Origin: Oceanobacillus bengalensis
GTDB lineage: Bacteria; Bacillota; Bacilli; Bacillales; Amphibacillaceae
NCBI RefSeq assembly: GCF_003628445.1
Contig: NZ_RBZO01000014.1
Coordinates: forward strand, 41,710-105,709
Length of the DNA stretch: 64,000 nt
Direction: 5' to 3'
The notes under the pieces are model-generated. The model had not been told where the DNA came from. It was given only the letters and a program-made list of their open reading frames with translations, and did not search any database. The position numbers and the translations under genes are program-made. This document shows, one piece after another, positions 38,556-46,215 of this stretch (positions are counted from its first letter, which is position 1; each line of letters begins with the position of its first letter).

Positions 38556-38571
38556 CCGAATAACCTCCTAA

Positions 38572-39057
38572 TTAGATACGTACTAAATTCTCAGTCTTAA
38601 CTCGTAAAACAACAAACCAGCCAATGAAAGCTCCCGTAATACTACTAACAAGAAATCCTGGTAAAAAAGCAAATGCACCAACAGAGCTTCCCATTAGAAT
38701 TTGAGCAAAAGGAACTGCGAAAAATGATCCGATTACTCCTGTACCAAAGGCTTCTCCAATAACAGCCCATAACTTCTTTCCAAATTTTTTATACAGATAA
38801 CCTGCTAAGTATGCACCAATCATGCCGCCTGGAAATGCTAGTAATGTTCCTAGTCCAAGCAAATTACGTAGTAGTCCAATCATGAAGGCAATAATAACTG
38901 CCGGGCCAGGGCCAAGCATAACAGCTGCCATTACATTGACAGCATGTTGAACAGGATATGCCCTTGCAATTCCCGCTGGAAACCATAGCAACTGTGCACC
39001 AATCGTTCCAATCGCCACAAAAACAGCCATGGTTGTTAACAAACGTGTTCGATTCAT
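38572..39057 (-). CDS. thiW: ThiW family ECF transporter substrate-binding subunit
   Basis: Integral membrane S component, predicted to bring in the thiazole moiety with the shared EcfA/EcfT module encoded elsewhere. About five hydrophobic helices; motif PVQHAVNVMAAVMLGPGPA is typical of ThiW. The ATG at 39057 behind GGAGAGGAAG gives 161 residues; the longer frame would run through the riboswitch terminator. It is first in the operon, with a TPP riboswitch upstream. Confidence 0.88.
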   Translation of the reverse strand: MNRTRLLTTMAVFVAIGTIGAQLLWFPAGIARAYPVQHAVNVMAAVMLGPGPAVIIAFMIGLLRNLLGLGTLLAFPGGMIGAYLAGYLYKKFGKKLWAVIGEAFGTGVIGSFFAVPFAQILMGSSVGAFAFLPGFLVSSITGAFIGWFVVLRVKTENLVRI

Positions 39058-39091
39058 CTGATAGCTTCCTCTCCTTATTTTAGGGGACAGC

Positions 39092-39125
39092 AAAAAAAGC
39101 CAGATCCGTGTAGGACCTGGCTTTG
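39092..39125 (-). terminator. Expression-platform terminator of the TPP riboswitch
   Basis: AAAGCCAGGTC pairs with GATCTGGCTTT across a short loop on the minus strand and is followed by seven U. It lies between the THI box and the thiW start, so thiamine pyrophosphate would cause premature termination. Confidence 0.9.
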
Positions 39126-39162
39126 ATAAGCAGAAATAGAATAGACGCATTGTATCGTCCGA

Positions 39163-39262
39163 CTACTTCCCTCCGCTGGTATTAACCAGATCAGGTCCAT
39201 AAGAGTCGGAAAGTGTTTACGCGCTTTCCTCTCAGCCCACACATATTTGGGCACCCCTAGTA
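39163..39262 (-). ncRNA. TPP riboswitch (THI box) upstream of thiW operon
   Basis: On the minus strand, in order: ACTAGGGGTGCCC, GGCTGAGAGG, a variable arm, GGACCTGATCTGGTTAATACC, and AGCGGAGGGAAGTAGT. These are the conserved P1-P5 blocks of the thiamine pyrophosphate aptamer, complete and in the right spacing. It controls thiW-tenA-thiD-thiM-thiE. The following stretch 39263-39445 is AT-rich and I see no gene in it; it must hold the operon promoter. Confidence 0.96.
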
Positions 39263-39445
39263 GTTAGTGAATATGAAATTTTGTAGCTATAAATTGAGGA
39301 TATCAAATATAAAGGCTTTTGTCATGTATTAAATTAAATTCTTCAATTATTCTTTATTTTACTCAAATTGGTCTAAGTATTTTCCGATGAAGGAAATCTC
39401 TCCTGTTTCCCTATTGTCTCCTATACTAAAACAAAATTTCAATAC

Positions 39446-39816
39446 TTAAGAATAAAATAAATAATAATCCCTTTGCTCCTTAGCCCTATATAAAGCTTGA
39501 TCTGCATGAGAAATTAAAGACTTTGATTCCAAACCATCTTTAGGAAAAACAGCAATCCCTATACTTGAAGTTACATTTAGTCTACTCCCATTTATTTCGT
39601 ATGGCTCCCTGAAAGCAGTATGTATTCTTTTAACTAAATGATTTATTTGTTTCTCTTCCTTGATACCATTTAGTAAAACAAGAAATTCATCTCCACCTAC
39701 CCGACAAAGCACATCATCTTCACGCACACTAGATTTTAACCTATCAGCATATTGCCTAAGCAATATATCTCCAACATCATGACCATGTAATATGATGAAT
39801 TCCAGCTGTTTTCAAC
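39446..39816 (-). pseudogene. GGDEF-domain remnant joined to the start of an MhqO-type dioxygenase gene
   Basis: The last 105 codons encode the C-terminal half of a diguanylate cyclase domain: the RVGGDEFLVLL active loop and SIGIAVFPKDG are present, but the N-terminal half with the metal-binding DxDxFK is gone. In the same frame the homology continues upstream as LHGHDVGDILL and then stops. In another frame an ATG at about 39816 reads MLKTAGIHHIT, almost the start of mhqO at 41392 (MKKTAGIHHIT), followed by TGGTCATGA. So a deletion seems to have fused the first 11 codons of a second dioxygenase gene to a truncated cyclase. A working protein is unlikely. Confidence 0.75.
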
Positions 39817-39833
39817 ATATCTCACACCCCAAT

Positions 39834-40442
39834 CTATTTTGGCCTCTCTATGGAAAAGACCTCACCGATTTTTGCATAATTAGATCCTGCCAATCGACTT
39901 ACAGCTGCAAGTGTATCGTGGTTTATTCTCCCGTTTTCATATATTTCCTCATCTATATGAAAGTGAACGACCTTTCCAATGAGGAGGTCTGTTCCAATCG
40001 AATCCATTTCACCAAGCTGGACGGAATGCTCCAAGGTGCATTCAAATCGAACTTTAGCTTCCTTAACCCCTGGAACAGAAATCCTTTCACTCTCAACAAG
40101 TGTTAAGTTTGCTTTTTCAATTTCGCTTATCTGGGGTGGCAGTGATGCTGCAGTGATATTTATTTTCCGGGCATTTTGTTCGTCAACGATGTGTACAACA
40201 AATTGTTTATTCCCCATAATGTTTCGAGCTGTATCTTTCATCATCCCATTTTTACGCTGGGTAGATACCGAAAGCAACGGTGGATTAGACGAAACAATAT
40301 TGAAATAGCTAAATGGTGCGCCATTAACTGTTCCATCTTCCGCAACACTTGTAACAAAGGCAATCGGTCTTGGAACAACACTACCAATGAGCAGCTTATA
40401 ATTTTCCCGTTCTGTATTGTTATTAGGGTCAAAGGAAAGCAT
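39834..40442 (-). CDS. Flavin reductase-like (FMN-binding) protein
   Basis: 202-residue flavoprotein with a split-barrel flavin-reductase fold. Features are LIGSVVPRPIAFVTSVAEDGTVNGAPFSYFNIVS, where the flavin phosphate binds, and KDTARNIMGNKQFVVHIV. It resembles B. subtilis YwrF and the NmoA/DIM6 family. It starts 11 bp after mhqO with AGGAGGG, so it is cotranscribed. A role in supplying reduced flavin or reducing quinone-type electrophiles fits the neighbourhood but is inferred. Confidence 0.85.
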   Translation of the reverse strand: MLSFDPNNNTERENYKLLIGSVVPRPIAFVTSVAEDGTVNGAPFSYFNIVSSNPPLLSVSTQRKNGMMKDTARNIMGNKQFVVHIVDEQNARKINITAASLPPQISEIEKANLTLVESERISVPGVKEAKVRFECTLEHSVQLGEMDSIGTDLLIGKVVHFHIDEEIYENGRINHDTLAAVSRLAGSNYAKIGEVFSIERPK

Positions 40443-40453
40443 GCATATCCCTC

Positions 40454-41392
40454 CTACTTATCCAAATTTCTTATTTCGATTGGAATCAGTTTTCTATTCA
40501 ATTGTTCACGATATTGTTCGTATTGTGATGGAAGTTTCAATTCTTCTCCCATCGTTTCATAAGACTCGTCATGAGCGAATCCTGGTGGATCTGTTGCGAT
40601 TTCAAACAGTATTTCACCATGCTCCCTAAAGTAGATAGCATTAAAGTAATTTCTATCTTTTACTTCCGTGATCCCATATCCTTTATTTCCTACATATTGC
40701 TGCCAATCCAAATGATCCGCGTCATCTTTTGCACGCCATGCAATATGGTGAACCGTTCCTACCCCCATTTGTCCCCGTCCAATTGGCGTTTGCTTCACAT
40801 CAATAATATTTCCAATATCGCCGTAAGATTTAAAACGAGCTAAGTCATTTTCTTCGCCTACTTTTTCAAGACCCATCACTTCCTGAAGGGTTTCTTTTGT
40901 TTTCTCTGGATTAGTAGATAATAAAATTGCCCCACCAAAACCTTTAATAGCAACCTCTGGTGTAACATCACCGATTGTCCAATTGTTCGGTTCCCCTTCT
41001 TCTCTCTCCACTAGCTCTAGCTGTAAGCCGTGAACATCTTCAAATTCTACATACGTTTCTCCAAAGCGTTCGGTTTTATTGTACTTAATATTGAATTTTT
41101 CCAACCTATTTTCCCAAAAGGCCATGGAACCAACTGGAATGACATAAGTAGTAACACCTACTTGTCCACCACCAATTTTCCCTTGATATGCTCCAGCCCA
41201 AGGGAAGAAGGTAATAATTGTACCTGGTTTCCCACCATCATTACCGAAGTAAAGATGATACGTTCCTCGATCATCAAAATTGATGGTTTTCTTAACTAAT
41301 CTTAGTCCTAAAACTCCTGCGTAAAAATCTACGTTTTCCTGTGGGTGGCCAACAATTGCAGTGATATGATGAATACCTGCTGTCTTTTTCAT
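40454..41392 (-). CDS. mhqO: Ring-cleaving dioxygenase, MhqO/MhqA family
   Basis: Vicinal-oxygen-chelate dioxygenase with two glyoxalase modules (about residues 5-135 and 150-290). Candidate metal ligands are His in the N-terminal GIHHITAIVGH, His in GVGTVHHIAWRA and Glu in GEILFEIATDPPGF. 312 residues, the length of B. subtilis MhqO. In B. subtilis mhqN and mhqO are adjacent and are repressed by the MarR protein MhqR, conferring resistance to methylhydroquinone and catechol. Here a broken mhqN lies 600 bp upstream beyond a repeat element. Confidence 0.9.
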   Translation of the reverse strand: MKKTAGIHHITAIVGHPQENVDFYAGVLGLRLVKKTINFDDRGTYHLYFGNDGGKPGTIITFFPWAGAYQGKIGGGQVGVTTYVIPVGSMAFWENRLEKFNIKYNKTERFGETYVEFEDVHGLQLELVEREEGEPNNWTIGDVTPEVAIKGFGGAILLSTNPEKTKETLQEVMGLEKVGEENDLARFKSYGDIGNIIDVKQTPIGRGQMGVGTVHHIAWRAKDDADHLDWQQYVGNKGYGITEVKDRNYFNAIYFREHGEILFEIATDPPGFAHDESYETMGEELKLPSQYEQYREQLNRKLIPIEIRNLDK

Positions 41393-41455
41393 GTAAATTC
41401 TCTCCTTTTATCATTTGAAATTATTATTAAATTAGATTTCTGGATTTTGTTAACA

Positions 41456-41945
41456 CAAACTGTGAGATAACATCGAACTTTAAAAAATGGCTTGCTTGTA
41501 AGCTCATGTTCAATAAAGAATAATGAATACCAATACTCAACGGAGAGCTATCAAGATTAAAATAGAGTAAGATTCCTTTGAAATGAACTTGATAGGCGCT
41601 CTCAAGATTAAAATAGAGCTATTTCCCCTTGAATTGAACTTGATAAGCCTTCTCTAGATTAAAATAGAGCAAGATTCCCTTAAATTGAACTTGATAAACC
41701 TCCTCTAGATTAAAATAGAGCTATTTTCCCTTGAATTGAACTTGATAAGCGCTCTCAAGATTAAAATAGAGCTATTTTCCCTTGAATTGAACTTGATAAG
41801 CCTCCTCTAGATTAAAATAGAGCTATTTTCCCTTGAATTGAACTTGACAAGCCTTCTCTAGATTAAAATAGAGCTATTTTCCCTTGAATTGAACTTGATA
41901 GGTGCTCTCAAGAAAATTACCCAAAGTATTGCTACCTCACATTTA
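41456..41945. repeat. Repeat element, copy B: 51-bp direct repeats bounded by inverted repeats
   Basis: Seven or so contiguous 51-bp units (core AACTTGATAAGC and AGATTAAAATAGAGC) run from about 41540 to 41912. The flanks match copy A: both begin ...AACATCGAACTT..AAAAA..CTTGCTTGTA, and both end CTCAAGAAAATT.CCCAAA. The ends AAACTGTGAGATAACA (41457-41472) and the complement of TGCTACCTCACATTT (41930-41944) are imperfect inverted repeats. It fills the gap 41393-41991 between mhqO and mhqN, so it probably inserted into or expanded within that operon. Remaining bases of the gap show only the mhqO ribosome binding site. Confidence 0.85.
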
Positions 41946-41991
41946 AAATCAAACATAATGTTTATAAGCAACAATACATATGAAGTAATAA

Positions 41992-42613
41992 CTAAATATA
42001 TTTCACAAATTCAGTTACTGGTTTACGATACCCTCTTGGCTTCCTACTGTTAACCTTTTCTTTCCCTAAGGTTATCATCATGACTGGCTCATGTTGGATA
42101 TCAATTCCCAATATTTCTTTTACCTCACTTGGATTAAAACCAATCATTGGACAGGTATCCCATCCTTTATCTTTAGCTGCTAACATAAAAAGCATTGCAG
42201 AAAGAGAAGCGTTCCGAATCGCTTCATCACGCCAAAATCTTTCACCACGACTTGTATACAATGATGTTGTGTCCCGAACTTCATGCTCATATTCCTGTAG
42301 ATTCATAACACCTAAATTCAGGCAGTCCTTCATAAATTCTTGCCGCATCTTTATAAGCCAATTTATCTCCAGTAACAATAATTACAGCAGAAGCAGAGTG
42401 TACCTTATATTGTCCATTAGCAGCCTCTCTAATTTTTTCCTTCACTTCAGGTTCTGTTACGACAATATAATTCGTATGCTGCAAGTTAAATGCAGAAGGT
42501 CCAAACTTAACCAGTTCAAAAATTTCATCTAATTCTTTTCTAGTAATTGGATTATCAGGTAAAAAGTTACTCGCTGAGCGTCTTTCTTTCACTAAGCTTT
42601 CAAAAGTAGACAA
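41992..42613 (-). pseudogene. mhqN: Nitroreductase MhqN, single-base frameshift
   Basis: FMN-dependent nitro/quinone reductase family. Two frames together cover a whole 206-residue MhqN: codons from 42613 encode STFESLVKERRSASNFLPDNPIT through AARIYEGL, and from about 42316 the other frame continues LGVMNLQEYEH through RKPRGYRKPVTEF. The total length is 622 bp, that is 3x207 plus one. An extra base in the A-run at 42314-42316 (plus strand) explains it: removing one restores EGLPELGVMN, matching the spacing of B. subtilis MhqN (EGLKVLGILN). Either a true recent mutation or a sequencing error. Confidence 0.85.
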
Positions 42614-42664
42614 TTCCTTCTCCTCCTAGCAATGCGTATCTTTCTTTCATCTATCATTAATTCA

Positions 42665-42728
42665 ATTATATTTAATTAAGTTATCTTTAATTAAATATAA
42701 TATTATCGTAGGTATTCTTTTTTGTCAA
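42665..42728 (-). promoter_or_regulatory. mhqN promoter with a long palindromic operator
   Basis: On the minus strand TTGACA (42723-42728) and TAATAT (42700-42705) are 17 bp apart. Starting at the -10, ATTATATTTAATTAA (42665-42679 on plus) and its exact 15-bp complement (42687-42701) are separated by 7 bp. A repressor bound there would cover the start site. A MarR-family protein such as MhqR is the obvious candidate, but the sequence is not the known B. subtilis MhqR box. Confidence 0.75.
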
Positions 42729-42758
42729 CTTCTTTAATCAATCATTTGTTTATGTAAC

Positions 42759-42798
42759 AATAAAAACGGCATACGAGTAGACGTATGCCGTTTTTATT
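42759..42798. terminator. Bidirectional terminator between the O-methyltransferase and mhqN
   Basis: A 17-bp perfect stem (42759-42775 with 42782-42798; core AAAAACGGCATACG) with a 6-nt loop and flanking A/T runs. It ends the minus-strand methyltransferase transcript upstream of the mhqN promoter. Confidence 0.92.
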
Positions 42799-42809
42799 GA
42801 TCTATCTTA

Positions 42810-43448
42810 TTATTTTTTCACTTTCGAAACAGTCAGCCCATCACCGATTGGAATAATTATAGATTCTAATTGAGGATGCTTAGCAACTGTTTCATTGAAT
42901 TTTTTCATGAATTCAGTGTGTCGTCTAGGTTCAGCACTGTCATCTGCTACACTACCGTTCGCAAGTACATTATCACATACAATTAAGGCTCCATTTTCTG
43001 CTAGTCTAATACAATAATTTAGGTAGTTCTCATAATTTTCTTTGTCTGCATCGATAAAGAAGAAATCAAATTGCTTACGATCGCTAACTAATTGCTCAAG
43101 ACTTTGCAAAGCCGGACCTACCATATATGATACTCGGTCGCCAACACCCGCTTTAGATAAATTGTTATACGCTAACTTTGCGTAACTCTCCACTAACTCA
43201 AGAGAGGTTAGTTTTCCTTCTGTACCCATTCCTTTAGCAAGGAAAATCCCGCTATATCCCCCGAGTGCCCCTATTTCAAGTACATTTTTAGCTCCTGAAA
43301 TAGATACAAGCATGGAAAGAAGTTTTCCGGTGGAGGGAGATACTGATATAGAGCGCATTCCGTTCTCTTTTATGGAAATAAGAACTTCCTCTAAAATGCT
43401 ATCTTGGCTATAAAAGACGGAATCGATATAACTGTTAATTTGCTTCAT
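42810..43448 (-). CDS. SAM-dependent O-methyltransferase (family 3)
   Basis: Caffeoyl-CoA/catechol O-methyltransferase-like enzyme. SAM motifs are VLEIGALGGYSGIFLA (about 60-75) and FDFFFIDADKENY (about 127), with the metal/catalytic DN in ALIVCDNVLANGSV. The ATG at 43448 follows GAAGGAG by 8 nt and gives 212 residues; the 31-residue upstream extension is dropped. It could methylate a catechol-type substrate, which would suit the neighbouring quinone/catechol genes, but that is inference. Confidence 0.88.
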   Translation of the reverse strand: MKQINSYIDSVFYSQDSILEEVLISIKENGMRSISVSPSTGKLLSMLVSISGAKNVLEIGALGGYSGIFLAKGMGTEGKLTSLELVESYAKLAYNNLSKAGVGDRVSYMVGPALQSLEQLVSDRKQFDFFFIDADKENYENYLNYCIRLAENGALIVCDNVLANGSVADDSAEPRRHTEFMKKFNETVAKHPQLESIIIPIGDGLTVSKVKK

Positions 43449-43470
43449 TACGTCTACTCCTTCATTAAAA

Positions 43471-43698
43471 TTATTCGTTTTTTTCATCATCAGAATCTGA
43501 CAAGGGAATTTCATTTCTGTTATTATCCGTCTCCGATTCAAATTCGTCTATTACCATTTCAACTGCTTTTTGTTCACCTACTAAAATTGGATGAATTGAT
43601 TGTAACTCTGGTGTTTCTAGTTGTTTTCTTAGTGTAGAACGTCTAAGATTCATTCTCTCTAAAAATGTAATTGCTCTTCCTTGCACTCCTTTTGCCAC
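43471..43698 (-). CDS. Small charged protein of unknown function
   Basis: Up to 75 residues. The frame starts at a GTG that overlaps the stop of the upstream hydrolase (TAGTG), with an alternative ATG 15 codons later behind AGAGAG. The N-terminal half is basic (RMNLRRSTLRKQLE) and the C-terminal half acidic (SDSDDEKNE). I do not recognise a family. Tight packing between the hydrolase and the methyltransferase (22 bp) supports it being a gene. Confidence 0.5.
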   Translation of the reverse strand: MAKGVQGRAITFLERMNLRRSTLRKQLETPELQSIHPILVGEQKAVEMVIDEFESETDNNRNEIPLSDSDDEKNE

Positions 43699-44657
43699 TA
43701 GTAACTGAGAATATCGGTTTTCAGAATTTGTATAAATCTCTCTTGATCCTCTAAAAAAGGAGAATGTGCAGCGTTCTCAAATGTATAAAACTTTTTCGAC
43801 GGTGCCTCTATCTTTTCATAAAATCGCTTTGCCTCTTTATATGATGTTTGATAATCATACACACCATGAATGATAAAAACAGGAACGTCAAAACGAGGTG
43901 CCAATAACGTAGCATCCGCTTTTGCAACTGATTCACTTAAAGAATCATAACTATGAAAAATCCCCTTTGGTATGTTAAAACGCTCTTTCCATGAATATTG
44001 TTTACAAGTAAAAAGGTCTTTCATGCCCTGCCAGTTAGAATATCCTGTTCTTACCGCGCCACCACCAAATTTATTCAGATATCTTCCTAGTATTCTACGA
44101 TAACCTTGATTTTTATAGAAATCCGCATCGAACGTAACAGAACGAATATCTTTTTCTGCCTTTTTGTCACCTCGTTTAATCGCTGTCTCCAATAGAAACT
44201 CATAAGTATGTTTGTTAGATTCAAAATGTCTTCCAAACTGCCCTACACCAATGTAAGCTTGAAAATACTGAGGATATCGACTAACTACGATACTTCCGAG
44301 TAACGATCCAAAAGAATATCCGCAAATGTAAATCTTCCTTTTGTCAAACTTTTCCATTAAGTAATTTGTTATGATTAATATGTCTGAAACGATTCTTTCT
44401 AACGTAAGTTCACCTTGGGTTGATGCATTATAAGACATACCAGTACCTCGTTGCTCCCAGTAACAAACTGTAAAATCATCTGTCCACGTAAGTCCTGATT
44501 GTTTAATGCTAGCGTATTGCGGGAATCCTGGTCCTCCATGTAAAAACAATAAAACAGGATTATTAAAATCCACTGACTCAATAAACAACCCGTTTTTATG
44601 ACCATCTATGTCTACATACTCCTTCAAGAAATCAACGTTTTTTTCCTCTGCTTTCAA
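43698..44657 (-). CDS. Alpha/beta hydrolase, proline iminopeptidase-like
   Basis: 319-residue serine hydrolase. The oxyanion-hole motif HGGPG is at 40-44, the nucleophile elbow GYSFGS puts the serine at 115, and the acid and histidine are in HGVYDYQTSY and NAAHSPF. HGGPG is typical of peptidase family S33 (aminopeptidases), but related esterases share it, so the substrate is unknown. It appears to be the first gene of a small operon with the 75-residue protein and the methyltransferase. Confidence 0.85.
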   Translation of the reverse strand: MKAEEKNVDFLKEYVDIDGHKNGLFIESVDFNNPVLLFLHGGPGFPQYASIKQSGLTWTDDFTVCYWEQRGTGMSYNASTQGELTLERIVSDILIITNYLMEKFDKRKIYICGYSFGSLLGSIVVSRYPQYFQAYIGVGQFGRHFESNKHTYEFLLETAIKRGDKKAEKDIRSVTFDADFYKNQGYRRILGRYLNKFGGGAVRTGYSNWQGMKDLFTCKQYSWKERFNIPKGIFHSYDSLSESVAKADATLLAPRFDVPVFIIHGVYDYQTSYKEAKRFYEKIEAPSKKFYTFENAAHSPFLEDQERFIQILKTDILSY

Positions 44658-45112
44658 GAACTTCCCCCTACCATCTTAGAAGCTATACAATGCATATAAA
44701 GATCCTTTTTTAGTTAAACTGCCAATATAATATAACTGAATAGTCCAATTTTAACATGAACCTTCATTAGGTACGCTCGAATTAATCAAAAAATTATTAT
44801 ATTCTGATATTGATGGATGCCATTAATGAAAATAATTCGGGAGTGTATTATTTGATGCGATAGGGGTTAAGGAAAGAGAGGTCTGTTTCTACTAAAACAT
44901 AACGCTTCAAATGCACCTATAGAGTAGTCTTTTAGTGTCTACCCTATAGGGGAACATTTTAAATCAAACGATTTATTGGTCAATCCCTCATTTTCTTTTG
45001 ATTACCGTTCACAAAGTTTTGGATATAGCAAAAAAGCACTGATAAGATTTACAGTGCTCTAATTTCTTTTATGAAAGATAACCAATACAGTTATACATTT
45101 GATTTGCAAAAT
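44658..45112. other. Gene-free interval with one terminator
   Basis: 455 bp without a convincing gene. It is AT-rich and contains the hydrolase promoter region, an imperfect hairpin at about 44920-44952 (CCTATAGAGTAG paired loosely with CTACCCTATAGG), which looks a little like the end of a decayed insertion sequence, and the ywhD terminator at 45029-45059. Confidence 0.6.
45029..45059 (-). terminator. ywhD terminator
   Basis: Stem AGCACTG/CAGTGCT (45035-45041 with 45052-45058) with a 10-nt loop, followed on the minus strand by TTTTTTGC. Confidence 0.8.
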
Positions 45113-45619
45113 CTATTTACTCAACGCATCCTTCAACTCATCCTTTGAGTTATTCCACATTTCCCCATTAAATTCTACTAGAAAATCTTTCAATAATTTC
45201 TTCGATAAATCATCCATATGGTCGACAACAATTCGTCCCTTTAATACTTTACTCATATGGTTTACATGTTCTGGCATAGACTTATAAGCTCGTTTGATTT
45301 CACGGTCAACACGAATCTCACTGCCTGCTACTCCACTATAGAATGGACCATTTTCATTTCGCTCAACATTAACCCAAACAATCCAATATAGTTTTCCATT
45401 TGGCACTTGGTCTTTTTCATGTATCCATTTCACACGCTTTTCCACTTTACTACGCCCATGCATTGCATCCATATCAACATATGCCGTCTGTTCATTTGGA
45501 TCAACAATGACCGACGACATATTTTCCAAGCTTATGACTCCTGTTCCATATCCACCATGCCCGTCCGTTGAATCATCTTTAATGATGGTAAATGAATTTT
45601 TCTTTTTTTCTTCACTCAC
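45113..45619 (-). CDS. ywhD: YwhD family protein
   Basis: 168 residues, function unknown, conserved in Bacillales. Family landmarks are FTIIKDDSTDGHGGYGTGVISLEN near the start, GKLYWIVWVNVERNENGPFY in the middle, and MPEHVNHMSKVLKGRIVVDHMDD. The start is GTG at 45619 with GTGGGG upstream. It follows ywgA and ywfO on the same strand but with a 100-bp gap. Confidence 0.88.
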   Translation of the reverse strand: MSEEKKKNSFTIIKDDSTDGHGGYGTGVISLENMSSVIVDPNEQTAYVDMDAMHGRSKVEKRVKWIHEKDQVPNGKLYWIVWVNVERNENGPFYSGVAGSEIRVDREIKRAYKSMPEHVNHMSKVLKGRIVVDHMDDLSKKLLKDFLVEFNGEMWNNSKDELKDALSK

Positions 45620-45720
45620 GATAAGAACCCCACTTTCTTGATAAGATTATCTATCTGTTAATTCCTTCCATTAACCATTTTTACTCATCTTATCAGATAT
45701 TAACCCTTATTTCACATATC

Positions 45721-46215
45721 TTACTGTTTCATTTGATAAATAAATTGAATGGCTTCATTAATTTCTTCTTCACTATATTTTTGCTTTGGTTTAACGGTAT
45801 GCACTTTCTCTACCGTTTCTTCGATTGGTAAATCATCAAAAAAGAACATGGTTGCAACCAACTCTAGGAATCTTGAGCTTTTCATTTTTAGCTTGTCCAC
45901 TTTCTCCCTGTAGTCTGGCATGTCTAGGGAAAATTGCTGCAAAAAACGCATTCCATCGTCCGTAATTGTGTAATTATATTGATAATAATTACTCTTATCC
46001 TCTTTCACTTCATTTAAAAAACCAAGATTGCATAGTTCCTCGATACGAAGTGTTAGCTCTTCCGAATATGGTCCGTAAAAATGGAAATTATACTTTTCCT
46101 CAAAAGGAACACCCGATTTTTGTAAGATATAAATCATCTTTTGCATTTTCTTCCGACCAGTTACTTCCTGTGCTACTGAAAAGAATTGCATAATTTTCGC
46201 ATGATTATCTAACAT
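45721..46215 (-). CDS. ywgA: YwgA family protein
   Basis: 164 residues. It is an all-helical, winged-helix-like protein: LGRKKMQKMIYILQK then FHFYGPYSEELTLRIEELCNLGFL and a segment reading TITDDGMRFL, reminiscent of DNA-binding or phage antitoxin-like (SocA/Panacea) proteins, but no function is established. It overlaps the upstream ywfO by 11 bp, with GGAGAGG as ribosome binding site, which indicates coupling to the HD-domain enzyme. Confidence 0.85.
   Translation of the reverse strand: MLDNHAKIMQFFSVAQEVTGRKKMQKMIYILQKSGVPFEEKYNFHFYGPYSEELTLRIEELCNLGFLNEVKEDKSNYYQYNYTITDDGMRFLQQFSLDMPDYREKVDKLKMKSSRFLELVATMFFFDDLPIEETVEKVHTVKPKQKYSEEEINEAIQFIYQMKQ

Noticed and set aside
44915..44965. End of a decayed insertion sequence (TGTCTACCCTATAGGGGAACA)
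   Set aside because: It only faintly resembles IS3-type right ends, and no transposase remnant lies next to it.
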